Below, in pieces: positions 45,446 through 57,079 of a DNA stretch of 64,000 nt. Made by a program: the position numbers and the translations under genes. The notes under the pieces are model-generated. The model ran no database searches, was not told where the DNA came from, and saw only the letters and a list, made by a program, of their open reading frames with translations. Position 1 is the stretch's first letter, and each line of letters begins with the position of its first letter. Source of the DNA: Carya illinoinensis (lineage: Eukaryota > Streptophyta > Magnoliopsida > Fagales > Juglandaceae); the NCBI RefSeq assembly GCF_018687715.1, contig NC_056752.1, positions 8,260,001 through 8,324,000 of the forward strand, given 5' to 3'.

Positions 45446-47510
45446 TATGACGCCCCCAAATCTCACGTACGGACACGGAGAAATCGAGACGTCGGGATGA
45501 TGACAACACGGGTCACCACCCTATTGCCAAGTGCCAAGTGTGTGTACATGCAACAAGTGTGCAAATAAAAACACGCAGCGGATAAACAAAGTCTTATAAT
45601 TAAGTACCAGAATTTTTCTTTGTTTAATACAAACCCGTTTAAAACATACATAATAAAATATTACAAGCCTCAAATATCATTTCATCCAAACTACAAAGCA
45701 TAAAACTCCAAATCAATACTCTGGCGGAGCCGCCTCCTCAGGCTCAGCCTCCTCCTCCTCCTCGACCTCTACATCAAAATCTACGGTACCAAAATGGTGC
45801 CGCAGGTAAGTAAGATCCAAACGCCACTAGATAAGAACATATTAAACTCAAACAATATGCATGAAAGAATGCAAAATGCACATATATCATAAAATCACAT
45901 TTTTTCCACGCACGCCAAAAATCCCATTTTGGCCCAAAAACATATCCTTTAAACCTGTCCTTACCATTATCCTAGATAATGGCCCAAATCAAAAACCACC
46001 ATTTTTCCAGAAAATGGATCACATAGCCTTAAACATAACCTCGCCATTTTCCCAGAAAATGGCCCGTATCCAAAATCCAAACCCGTTCCAAATATTGCAT
46101 GCACCATGATCTCCCCTAGGGATCATCCGCACACTCTGGCTCCTGTGCCACACCGCAGGTAACGACTACGCATGTGACACCTAAATGAGCGATGCCCAGT
46201 ACTCATGCCTAGCGCGTACCTGGACCAGGCCATTCTCTAGTCCCCGCCAGCCTAGGAACCACGGGGTCGACACGACAGCGTTACCGTATCGTGCGATCCG
46301 GTCGTCGCCCAGCGACAACCCAGGGGATGTCACTCAGTATTATCCACTCCCGAGAAAGCAGAGGAGCTCCACCGAGATAATACCCCATCCCGGCTTAGGG
46401 TCGTGATACACACGCACCCGAAAGTCCATTTACACAAAAGCCAGTTTTTCTCAAAAAATAAAATGCACATGAATGCACCATGTAATGCACACCTCAAGAT
46501 ACAAATTAACCAACCAAACACAAAACCAACAAAACCAAGCAACTCCGTCCTCAATCCATCCGACCTCCAACTCCTCAGACTCAGTCCAGAATTAACCAAC
46601 CAGTCAGATAATTTATTGTAAGAGCAAAAATATATTTAAATCTAAAATAGAGTTTGGAAAATACTTACAGCGCTATAAGGTATTTTTCGAAGAATCACGA
46701 TGTTGCAAACAGCTGAGAAAAAGTAACGTAACAGTGTATTTTACATTGTGGCCGTGGGTTGTAAAATACCCACTTTCGAATGGGGGCAAACCAAGACACA
46801 AAATTGATAGGGAATGCCCTAGAGATGTTTATGAAGCTAATGGAAGTGAGTTTTGGCCGTGGGTGGCGGTGGAAATGGCGGTGGAAGCGAAAAAGGGGCA
46901 GATCAGAGTTGAGCTCATGGGAGCTGCTCCGGCAACAGATCGGGGCCGGAATTGGGTGGGTTAGGATGGCAAGAAGTAGGGGATGAAGTGGTGAAAAGAT
47001 GGTGGCCGGAGGTGGAGCGATGGCACCGGAAATGGCCAAAAGTCGTGCGGCTTAGATGGGCTGTAGGTGGTTAACGGTGGCACGGGAGGGGTTGATTTTT
47101 GGTGGGGTGGTGCACCGGCCGGACGGCGGTGGTCTAGGCTGAGGGGCTGGATGGTGACGGAAGAGGGAGAGAGAGGTCGAGCGCGCGGGAAGAAAGGAAA
47201 AAGAAGAAGAAGAAAAGAAAGAAAGAAGAAAAGAAAGAAAAAAAGAAAGGAAAAGGAAAAAGGGAAAAAAAGAAAAAGAGAAAATAAAAGATGGAGAAAG
47301 AAAATGAGGTTCAGCCCTCACCTCCGGAGTCCAAAAACTGATCCGACGAAAACAATTTTAAAAACCATAAAACGACTAAAATAAATTAAACACCACATCA
47401 AACTAAAATAAAACCAATTAAAATATAATAAATTAAAATAAAAGAACCAATATATTAATTAAATTAAAATACTCTTTCAGTGAAAATACACGTAAAAACG
47501 GGGTATCACA
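45446..47510 (-). repeat. 5' LTR of the gag-only gypsy element
   Basis: This 2065-bp LTR pairs with 39982-42045. Its inner end reads TATGACG where the other has TGTGACG. It has about 30 bases near 46297-46325 missing from the partner. I estimate identity at roughly 97% outside indels. Confidence 0.92.
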
Positions 47511-47746
47511 ATTGTGGTGTTTATTATAGTTGTCATTATAAACGATATGACAATTCCTACCTCAGAAATCATTTAGAATAACAATGCAAGAAGAATCTCA
47601 TATGATTTAAAGTACTTGAAAAGAATTAGTCTAAATTAGAGACAAGACATAAGAAGCTAGGGATTGGAGTAGTAGGGGTGATATATTGAAGGGGTTTGTG
47701 AATTGTTTAACCTGAAAGGTGTTGAAAGGTTTGACCTGGAGAGGTG

Positions 47747-48796
47747 TGAAATTCCCAACGTACCCCTGTAAAACCACAAAATTGTCTACCAATTTTCTTG
47801 AACAAATAGGTTAGATCTCAATTGTCAAGATTATGAAACGAATTAAATACTTTAAAATAAATAATCAAACTTGCAAAACACAACGATTGGTTACGAAGGG
47901 AAACCCTTTAAAGAACTCTTTAAAGGTAAAACCCTACGGGGCAGCCAAACCCAGGAAAGTCAATCTTATTATTTGAAGAACAATTACAAGCAATAATCAA
48001 TTACAAAACCTTTGCAATTCGACTCTCTTACTTGCCTAGACAAGCGACCCGTTTGTCTTCTACCGCAGTAGCAGCCAGAACCTCTGGCGATCTTCAAATG
48101 TTGACCTCCCTTCTGGAACTCCAGAGGCTGAAATCCAATCGATGTTGCTTCGCACTCAAAGCATGATCACACTCAAGAAGATATGAAAAATCCCATGAAA
48201 ATTCTCAAGTGAATTTTCTCTCATAAACACACAGAATATCCTCTGTAAAATTCGTGGCTTGAAGTCCTTAAGAAGATACAAAACCGAATCCCTTTAAATA
48301 GAAAGTCTGGAAAGAGTTCTAGTCGCAGTAGGACTCTGCTGACGGTTAGCAACAGACGCGAAAACGTGTTCCGACGGACTGCTAACATTTCGCGATAATA
48401 TCTTCTGTTATTGACTAAACTCTGTTCAAAAGAGTTCTAGTCGTAGTAGGACTCTGCTGACGGTTAGCAACAGACACGAAAACGTGTTCCCGACGGACTG
48501 CTAACATTTCACGATAATATCTTCTGTTTTGACTTAAACTCTGTTCAGCTTTCTTCTTGATAAATACCAATCTTCCAGAATTCGATTTTAACCTCAAAGA
48601 CTTATCTAAACAACACCTAAGACTTCTAGATAGACTCAATATTGTTTAGATACAAATCAATACTTATTTTACATTCATCCAAATTTAATCAAATAATGAT
48701 AAGATGAACCTTATCATTCATCCAAATTTAATCAAATAATGATAAGATAAACCTTATCATTTAGTCATCTAATCCTAGCCAATTTTTGCCTTTACA
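47747..48796 (-). repeat. 3' LTR of the gag-only copia element
   Basis: On the plus strand it begins TGAAATTCCC and ends GCCTTTACA. It contains a 118-bp tandem duplication (48311 and 48429 starts) and a 43-bp tandem duplication (48672 and 48715 starts). The 118-bp unit holds inverted GTTAGCA/TGCTAAC pairs. Confidence 0.95.
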
Positions 48797-48810
48797 ATCT
48801 CCCCCTTTGG
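48797..48810 (-). other. Polypurine tract of the gag-only copia
   Basis: On the minus strand CCAAAGGGGGAGAT directly precedes the 3' LTR. Further CCCCCT-type tracts (minus strand AGGGGG) occur at about 49090, 49170, 49240 and 49285. Repeated polypurine tracts are a known trait of Sireviruses. Confidence 0.85.
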
Positions 48811-51107
48811 CGGATTGGTGACAAAACCAACTTGATGAATGTCTTGCATATACAATCTTCCCTTTGGTGGATCGGTCACAAAACCAACTTGATGAATGTA
48901 GTATGTACCTAAGACAAACACAACCAGCAGACCAAGATCTCGTGAAAAATATCTTAATACAGTTATGATAAGAAATGACATAGAACATTCCTTGAAACTA
49001 GTCCCAAGAATAATCAAAGGTTAGATGTAATGTAAACCGACAAAAAGAAAGTGTTCTAGTCATCATCAATAACCATGTTCAATACTTAGTTCTCCCCCTC
49101 AATATTCTGCTGCTCCCCATTTTTATTTTCAGCAAAGTCATCATCAATAACCATGTTCAATACTTAGTTCTCCCCCTCAATATTCTGCTGCTCCCCTTTT
49201 TATTTTCAGCAAATTCATTAAACTCCCACTTACTCAAACTCCCCCTAAATTTCACAATATCAAGATATTCCAATTTGTTTATCTCCCCCTTTTTGTCACT
49301 AATCTGACAAGACACAAAATAGAATAAATATCTTATGTGAGTCAATATGAAGATACTAAGAAAGACATGATGAATAACTCACATGTGTCTCAATTTTTCA
49401 TGGATTAAATGCACATGATGTGTGAGCATGAATGCATGTTTAAACAATGAGCAAATGATTGAGACAACTTGGTTGAGACAAAAAAACAAACACTTGGTGG
49501 GCATTCCATGAAAACCGAATGACAAAGGCTAAGGACCCACTCAAAAACCGTCCTCAATACATGCAAACAAAATGCTCAACTGAGCAACCATAGTGATTTC
49601 AATGCAACCCAATCACATATAATGAATAGCCCCTCATAAATCGGCTGAAAAACATATCAACCCTAGAAATTTCAGAAGACCGAAAAACACATAAACCTTA
49701 CCTTGATTAGGATGCAAAGATGAGTAGAACTGGATGATCTTCAGAATTTCAAAAGTCTAACTAGTGATATGAGTGAATGAAGGATTCGGTTGGGTCTCAA
49801 AAGAGGAAGAAATGTGTGAGAGAGCTGGGCGCCATGCAAAATAAGAGAGAAAGGGGGTGGGAGATCGGCGCATGTATGAGACACAAGAAGGAAAAACATA
49901 AGGCACATAAGTGCCGTGTGCCTAGGCACGTGCCCGAGGAAAAAGAGTCCCACTGGGACTACTGCAACACTAGCATAAGTGACCAAAAAACACAAATTTA
50001 GGCTCATATCTCAAACAAACCAAAAAATACTTCATATTTTTATTTCTGTATTTATTTTATAGAAACCAGAATAAATAGAGATTAGTAAAAATGAAAACAA
50101 CAAAAAAAATTTTATTTTTAATTTTTTATTTTATAAAAAGCAATAGGGCAAGTAACATGCCTAAATGCATCTTAGTTCAAACATAGTGTAACTCACAAAA
50201 CAAATTCAATAAAGTACACCCTTTTATTTGCAACAATCACTATGGATATTCACTCCTCATAAGATCATTAATGTCAAAGTTCATGTGAGTGTGTGAGTGA
50301 GTATACTTATAACATAGCATTTTTATGAACTCCTTTCTTCAATGTATATATATATATATATATTTTGAATACCTTTATTCATGAAAGATTGCTTCTTATA
50401 GATGCTCACAAGAGTTTGTTGCTTCACCTTAAAAGTCAAACTTTATGCTAGGGCCTAGATACATGAGCATCTACTCCAAACACTAGTTTGCACAATCCCC
50501 TTTTTTAAGTCCATTTTTGTTGCTCATCTTTTTCCACAATGATTAGAGCAACGATTCTTTCTATAAGGACTTAAGGAGATAGATCCGTGTAGGGTGTTTG
50601 TCTTTTTCCACAATGAATTAACACCGACTTTTTCTATATGGATCACTCTTTGTGTTTGGCAAGAAGAGAGCTCTTTATTGATGTACTAGGTTCAACTAGT
50701 ATTAGTCAATTCAAGGTATGAACTCTCTCTTTGATGAGCATCTCATTAAATGATGTGAACTTTAATTATAAAAAACATACATATAAGTTTCTCACTGTGC
50801 ATTGAAAATGAACTTTGCCAAGATAATCCATAGGGTTAGTATGCACAAAGTGAATTGCACAAAGTAGAGAGATGCATAGGTTCAGGAATTTATTAAGTGA
50901 GAACACAAATGCTCAAACTTTGACATATCAAGCATGCACTTTCCTTAAGGAAAAGTTTTGAACCAAACCAGAATTTTTTTTTATATTATATTTTTCTTAT
51001 TTAAAACTAAAAAACAGAAACATAAAACAAAACAGAAAAATAAAATGCATGTCCTAGGCTAATGCAATAATATAACGGATGCAAGAACATGCAAGTAATC
51101 CTATCCA
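48811..51107 (-). other. Non-coding internal region in place of pol
   Basis: No pol similarity is visible on either strand. 49059-49135 and 49136-49212 are a 77-bp tandem duplication carrying a polypurine-like tract. Open frames near 49741-50007 have no recognisable domain. Confidence 0.7.
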
Positions 51108-52952
51108 TTAACGAGACATGGCATCCTCTTTGACCACCCATTTTGCTTTAAATTTTGGCCTATTCTTTTTATCAACATCACTTTGTATGATCTTTTCTTT
51201 ATTTTGAAAGCAAAAATCTGCTATTTCACCAATTTTGAGATTTAAAAAATTGATTTGTTGACTCATATCACAAACTTGATTCTCTAGACTATTTCCTTTC
51301 CTTTTTGGATTTCTTTCACATCCATTTTTCTTCACTTTATTCAAGTTAAAGCAATTTGGTCTTATATGACCAACAACACCACAATAATGACAAATAGGAA
51401 TAAACTTACCTTTGGACTTACCTTGTTTGGGCTTCTTTGTCATTGATCTATCATGTGAGGCTCTTGGAACATGAGTTGTAGACACGGCCTTCTTTGGAGT
51501 TTCCTCATCTTGACTTCCTTTAACAAAAATGATATCTTTTGATGAGGTGGCAGCGGATGATGAGTCTTTAAGTTCCATACCTTGAGAAGTCATATACCCC
51601 AAACCCGTGCGATCACAACTAGATTTTTGAATACTCAACATCTCTTCTAATTTTTGTGTTGCTATTTTTTCTTGAACCTTTTCCAACTCTTTTTCTAATG
51701 CAATTTTTTGATCCCTTAATCTTGCTATTTCAATATCAGAAATTTTGAATGCCTCAAACAAGTTATTTTTCTCACTCTCCATATTAGTGAATTTCTTGTA
51801 CAGCTTCTTGTTGAGTTTCTTTAATTTGATCACTTCTTCACACACATCATTGTAAGCTTCTTGTAAACTCAACTCATGATCATCAACAACTAGAGCAACC
51901 TCCGAATCACTATTGTCATCATCACTTTCAGATTTTGTTAGCTCAATATCAGAAAAATCATTAATAACAGTAGAAAAAGCCACAAAAGTATTGTCATAAT
52001 CAGATGATGAACTTGAAGTTTCAGATTCTGAACTATCACTAAGTGTGACATTCAATGCTTTTCCTTTGCTTTTCTTGAAATTTGGACATTCAATTCTTAT
52101 ATGACCATAACCAGAACATTCATGACACTTTATTTTATCAGATTTTTCTTTATTCCATTTTTCAAAATAATTTTTCTTTGCAGAAAATTCTCTACCTCTT
52201 TTTTCCTTTCCACTATACTTTTTATTAAACATGAATTTTCTGAACTTTCTTACTATGAGATCTATATCCTTATTGTTAAGATTTTCTTCATCAGAAAAAT
52301 CATCTTGATTTTCTTCTATAGTTTTTAAGGCAATAGACTTACCTTTTCTTGCTTGAGGAAGCGAAGATTCATACGTTTGTAAAGAACCCACCAATTCTTC
52401 TACCTTTATTGCATCAAGATCTTTACTTTCTTCAATAGCGGTAACTTTGGGTCGAAATCTTTCAGGTAAAGACCTTAGAATCTTCCTCACGATCCTTGAA
52501 TCCTCCACCTTCTCGCCGAGATTAAACCTGGAATTCACAATATCATTCAGTTTAGCATAAAAATCATTAAAATTTTCGTCTTCCAACATTTTAATCTCTT
52601 CAAATTTTGAGGTTAGCATTTGCAATTTTGAATTTTTTACTATTCTTGTGCCTTCATGTGTAACCTCCAAAATATCCCAAGCTTCTTTAGCAATCTCACA
52701 CATGGAGATTCTTTTAAATTCTTCGGAGGATACCGCCATGGAAATAGCGTTAAGTCCTTTGCTATTCAAATTGCAATTGTTGATTTCATCTTTTGTCCAA
52801 GCATCTATAGATGTCTCGGGTTTAGTCCATCCTCGTTCAACCAAATGCCATACACGTTCATCCAAAGACTTGAGAAAAGCCCTCATACGAACTTTCCAAT
52901 AAGCATAGTTTTCCCCATCGAAGTATGGTGGAACGTATAATGACGTCGACAT
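51108..52952 (-). CDS. gag: Intact Gag of the Sirevirus-like element (614 aa)
   Basis: The frame runs from ATG 52952, 41 bases inside the primer site, to a TAA at 51108. Residues 1-45 (YFDGENYAYWKVRMRAFLKS) are the DUF4219-like copia Gag start. Residues about 85-200 are the UBN2-like capsid region. Two CCHC zinc knuckles follow: CHECSGYGHIRIEC at 276-289 and CHYCGVVGHIRPNC at 521-534. A serine/aspartate-rich stretch (about 305-350) and a coiled-coil-like segment (about 360-440) lie between them. The protein should bind element RNA and assemble particles. It ends with KWVVKEDAMSR, near where protease would start in a full Sirevirus, so the stop cleanly separates gag from a missing pol. The 41-base leader is very short. 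Confidence 0.93.
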   Translation of the reverse strand: MSTSLYVPPYFDGENYAYWKVRMRAFLKSLDERVWHLVERGWTKPETSIDAWTKDEINNCNLNSKGLNAISMAVSSEEFKRISMCEIAKEAWDILEVTHEGTRIVKNSKLQMLTSKFEEIKMLEDENFNDFYAKLNDIVNSRFNLGEKVEDSRIVRKILRSLPERFRPKVTAIEESKDLDAIKVEELVGSLQTYESSLPQARKGKSIALKTIEENQDDFSDEENLNNKDIDLIVRKFRKFMFNKKYSGKEKRGREFSAKKNYFEKWNKEKSDKIKCHECSGYGHIRIECPNFKKSKGKALNVTLSDSSESETSSSSSDYDNTFVAFSTVINDFSDIELTKSESDDDNSDSEVALVVDDHELSLQEAYNDVCEEVIKLKKLNKKLYKKFTNMESEKNNLFEAFKISDIEIARLRDQKIALEKELEKVQEKIATQKLEEMLSIQKSSCDRTGLGYMTSQGMELKDSSSAATSSKDIIFVKGSQDEETPKKAVSTTHVPRASHDRSMTKKPKQGKSKGKFIPICHYCGVVGHIRPNCFNLNKVKKNGCERNPKRKGNSLENQVCDMSQQINFLNLKIGEIADFCFQNKEKIIQSDVDKKNRPKFKAKWVVKEDAMSR

Positions 52953-52993
52953 GATCTACAAGGGCACGGATCACACTCGAATGAGTGAACCAC

Positions 52994-53005
52994 GCTCTGA
53001 TGCCA
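52994..53005 (-). other. Primer-binding site of the gag-only copia
   Basis: The minus strand reads TGGCATCAGAGC two bases after the 5' LTR. It is a one-base variant of the initiator tRNA-Met complement. Confidence 0.9.
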
Positions 53006-53007
53006 AT

Positions 53008-54057
53008 TGAAATTTCCAACGTACCCCTGTAAAACCACAAAATTGTCTACCAATTTTCTTGAACAAATAGGTTAGATCTCAATTGTCAAGATTATGAAAC
53101 GAATTAAATACTTTAAAATAAATAATCAAACTTGCAAAACACAACGATTGGTTACGAAGGGAAACCCTTTAAAGAACTCTTTAAAGGTAAAACCCTACGG
53201 GGCAGCCAAACCCAGGAAAGTCAATCTTATTATTTGAAGAACAATTACAAGCAATAATCAATTACAAAACCTTTGCAATTCGACTCTCTTACTTGCCTAG
53301 ACAAACGACCCGTTTGTCTTCTACCGCAGTAGCAGCCAGAACCTCTGGCGATCTTCAAATGTTGACCTCCCTTCTGGAACTCCAGAGGCTGAAATCCAAT
53401 CGATGTTGCTTCGCACTCAAAGCATGATCACACTCAAGAAGATATGAAAAATCCCATGAAAATTCTCAAGTGAATTTTCTCTCATAAACACACAGAATAT
53501 CCTCTGTAAAATTCGTGGCTTGAAGTCCTTAAGAAGATACAAAACCGAATCCCTTTAAATAGAAAGTCTGGAAAGAGTTCTAGTCGCAGTAGGACTCTGC
53601 TGACGGTTAGCAACAGACGCGAAAACGTGTTCCGACGGACTGCTAACATTTCGCGATAATATCTTCTGTTATTGACTAAACTCTGTTCAAAAGAGTTCTA
53701 GTCGTAGTAGGACTCTGCTGACGGTTAGCAACAGACACGAAAACGTGTTCCCGACGGACTGCTAACATTTCGCGATAATATCTTCTGTTTTAACTTAAAC
53801 TCTGTTCAGCTTTCTTCTTGATAAATACCAATCTTCCAGAACTCGATTTTAACCTCAAAGACTTATCTAAACAACACCTAAGACTTCTAGATAGACTCAA
53901 TATTGTTTAGATACAAATCAATACTTATTTTACATTCATCCAAATTTAATCAAATAATGATAAGATGAACCTTATCATTCATCCAAATTTAATCAAATAA
54001 TGATAAGATAAACCTTATCATTTAGTCATCTAATCCTAGCCAATTTTTGCCTTTACA
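53008..54057 (-). repeat. 5' LTR of the gag-only copia element
   Basis: This 1050-bp partner of 47747-48796 has the same length and the same internal duplications. Differences seen include positions corresponding to TTCCCAAC/TTTCCAAC, ACAAGCG/ACAAACG and TTTCACG/TTTCGCG. Confidence 0.95.
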
Positions 54058-55640
54058 AGGTGCTTAAAGAGTTTAGCTCTTATGATCATAATTTACGAGC
54101 TACCATTTCGATTTATAGAGGGTGAGTGGTTCCAAACCTATTCTAAGGATTAGGAACATAGGTTTAACATTCATTCATGCCAAACGGTGGTGAAGAATGT
54201 TCTTAAAATATATGGACTTGAGAAGGATTTGTTAAAACATTTATTGAAGGGTCAAAGAGTTTACCTTACCATTGATACATGGACATCGGTCTTAGATTTA
54301 AACTGTGTGTTTGCTTGCTCATTTTGTAGATAGTGATTGGAGGTTACACAAAAGATTCTTAAGTTTTTTTAATTGCCAATCACAAAGTTGAAATTATTAA
54401 TTGGCAATAGTAGTGGATAATGTTTCTTCTAATAATACCACACTTGGGTATTTGAAGAATATGGTTAGAGAGGAAAATATGTCCATATTGGGTGGTGAGT
54501 TTTTGCACATTCGATATTGTGCCCATGTCTTCAATCTTATTTTGATTGACAGTTTGAAAGATGTTCATGAGTCAGTTGCAAGATTAAGAAATACAATGTG
54601 GTTGATGAAATCTTCATCGACTAGATTTAAGAAGTTCAAGACCTTTGTTAATAATACAGCTCTTGAATATAAGAAGATGTTCTGTCTTGATGTTCCTACA
54701 AGATGTAATTCAACCTTTTTGATATTAGAAATGACTGAACAATATAGAATAGCCTTTGATGCCTTGGGAGATAAGGACATGCAATATATTCACTTTGAAG
54801 ATAACGAATGGAGATCAAGGTAGCCCAACGGTATGGATTGGGAAAATATCCAGTTTTTTGTATAATTTTTGTAGTTTTTATGATGTCACGCACCATTTTT
54901 GGGTTTTTATATGTATTAGTTAATGAATATTGTCAACAAGTTTTTTCAAGTGAACGAGCAATTGGATGAAATGTATGAAAGTGTTGCTAATTTAAGCATT
55001 ATAGCATTGAACATGAGGCTCAAGTATGAGAAATATCGGGGAGATTTGAGTAGGATCAATGTTTTGCTATGTGTTGCAATTTTTTTTTACCTACAGTAAA
55101 AACTTGATGGAATGGCATATGGGTGGAAAACACTAGCGGGAAGGGATTGGCAGATTGTGTTAAGGGTTAAAGACACCCTCAATAGAATGCATTCAACGGG
55201 GGTTAATATAGAGGTTCCACCATCGACCGCGTCGCCTCCTCCCAAAGTGGGGTATGAGGTTTGGCAATACCCATAAGCTTTGAAAGAGTTCAAACCACCA
55301 ATCAGACTTGGAAAGATACTTGTAAATGGAGTTACATCTATATGTGGAGGAATTTGTTGTTTTAGGTTTGTGGAAGGTAAATGCTGTCAAGTATCATATT
55401 ATTAGAGAGAGAGCCCATAGTATTTCTGGTCATCCCTCTTTCTACCATAGCTTCAGAGTCTGCATTTAGAACTAATGAGGGTGCATATTAGATCCATTTC
55501 GGAGTTTATTGTCTTCTAGCACTAGAGAGGCTTTGATTTGCATCAAAATCGGATCAAAGGAAAGCCAATTTAGGTTCGAGATGTGGTAGACTTTGTGGAG
55601 AGCTATAGGGAGGATGATGTTGATAACCCTTGGAGCAATA

Positions 55641-57079
55641 ATTGCTCTTAATTTACTCGTTGCTATTGCTTATATAGATTATATTATATTTATTTGATAA
55701 ACTTAATTTTAATATCAATTGTTGTATGATCAACATCAAAAAAAGATGCGCCATCTCAATCTACATTGGCCACACATTGATAGTCTGATACACCGTTGGT
55801 ATGTTATTAATTTTTTTTTTTTTTTTGTTCATACTTATGTTATTATTTTTTCTAATTGATGTTCTTTTCTTTCTTAGACATCATGTGATTCATCTCATTT
55901 TCATCCTTGTTTGTTTGTTTGTTTGTCTTTTTTGTTTTCTTTTTTTTCTTTTTTTTTTTTTTTTTGTGATGTCACTTGGAATTGGAAGGGACTAAGTTTG
56001 GGCCTTTAGCAAATAATTTCTTATTTTGTTATTTATTTCCATTTTTTATGTATTATAATATGTAACATTGTTATTCTTAAGTTATTCAAACTATTTGTAA
56101 TATTTTTAAATTAATTGATAATAGTTTTAGATTAATATGTAACAATCTTGGACTACTTTCTAATATTTTAGAATTAATAGTTAGCAACTTTATAAGGTTT
56201 ATTTATACTTGGGCATAAGATTTAATTTTATATATCTTAGGTTTTCATATTCTATATTTATTTTGAGAATATTTGAAGTGAAAAAGGTTCTAGGTCCAAA
56301 ATTTAGCCCAAAACACTCCAAAAACATATTGTGGGCCAAAAAATACAAAAACAAGTTTTGGACCCAATGGTGAGAAGACAGCCCATGGCCCACTCCCTCC
56401 CAATATCCAGGATAGGGCACCCTCCCAAGCAAGACGAGGTCATGGCCAAGGCTAGGTGGACTTGCTACCCGCCCGCTAGGGCCAGTAGCCGGCCTACTAA
56501 ATGTTACCACAAGCTAGCTATATTTATAAACAAAACTAGATGTTAATTGCTTGTTATGAATATGGGAATAAGGTGTCATACAGTGCAATACAATTAAGAA
56601 ATTGTCTTCTAATTTTGTTGTATGCCAAAAACCTTTGGAGCTTTTGACTTGGGATTTCTTTCAATTTCTTCTTCCTCTTTTAAATATAATGTACAATACT
56701 GGCAAAATGGGCCAATCTCAACCAAGAGATTGAGGGTTGGGCTCACTATCAACTGGTTGGCATATTATAAATTTTGGCTTAGTTAGGTCAACCTTGATTA
56801 ACCTCGATCGTGAGAGGCTTAGTCACCATTTTATCAGTCAATACTAAACTAATCAGGTTGGTTCAAATGATTAGCTATAAAGAAAATATTTTGATTTACA
56901 AAAAACTCCATCCATCATCGATATTTGATCACCTAGTTTCATATTTGATTAGCTATAAAGAAAAGTCATGTAACTGAACACCTAGGTTCATATTTGATCA
57001 CAATAACTAATTAATTATTCATAATCAATTTCAGACACAACAAGATGTTATCAGAATCATCAAGATTTCAATGGAAAGT
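55641..57079. other. hAT 3' region and spacer, no gene
   Basis: Beyond the transposase, 56330-56500 is rich in 'ggcccac' and 'ccgccc'-type motifs ('ctacccgcccgctagggcc'), typical of hAT subterminal regions, so the element probably ends near 56.5 kb. A clear terminal inverted repeat was not found. 55801-55970 is a T-rich low-complexity tract. 56541-57079 shows nothing recognisable. Confidence 0.5.

Larger units (their letters stand above)
39982..47510 (-). mobile_element. Gag-only non-autonomous Ty3-gypsy (Tekay-like) LTR element
   Basis: This 7529-bp element has LTRs of 2064 and 2065 bp and a perfect target duplication ATTGT (39977-39981 and 47511-47515). On the minus strand the order is 5' LTR, primer site, a 280-base leader, gag, about 2 kb without coding similarity, polypurine tract, 3' LTR. 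The gag, leader and polypurine region are homologous to the full gypsy at 8777-17919, but protease, reverse transcriptase, RNase H and integrase are entirely missing. The architecture matches the described 'TR-GAG' class (terminal repeats with a gag domain). It would need pol from a full-length relative to move. Confidence 0.88.
47747..54057 (-). mobile_element. Gag-only non-autonomous Ty1-copia (Sirevirus-like) LTR element, young
   Basis: This 6311-bp element has two 1050-bp LTRs that differ at about five sites by eye. It has a perfect target duplication AGGTG (47742-47746 and 54058-54062). On the minus strand the order is 5' LTR, primer site, a 41-base gap, an intact 614-residue Gag, about 2.3 kb without pol similarity, polypurine tract, 3' LTR. 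The two CCHC knuckles, the long coiled-coil Gag and the run of CCCCCT-type tracts before the 3' LTR fit the Sirevirus lineage. Protease, integrase and reverse transcriptase are absent. Near-identical LTRs and an open gag indicate a recent insertion using enzymes from another element. Confidence 0.9.
39787..55640 (+). pseudogene. hAT (Ac-like) transposase pseudogene, split by two LTR elements
   Basis: Three separated pieces on the plus strand read as one hAT transposase. Piece 1 (39787-39981) has MDSGDCASVGD, then a shifted FTKLEDGDPNEP, the lead-in to the BED zinc finger. Piece 2 (47511-47746) continues the finger with YCGVYYSCHYKRYDNSYLRN and QCKKN. Piece 3 (54063-55640) has LALMIIIYELPFRFIEGEWF, then TIDTWTS, DNVSSNNTTLGYL and LDVPTRCNSTFLI. 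It ends with the dimerisation region (TIASESAFRTNEG-like, DPFRSLLSSSTREALIC). Frameshifts and stops occur in all pieces. A gypsy element (39982-47510) and a copia element (47747-54057) sit in the two gaps, each with a 5-bp target duplication. Removing both restores collinearity with the family. It is inactive. Confidence 0.88.
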
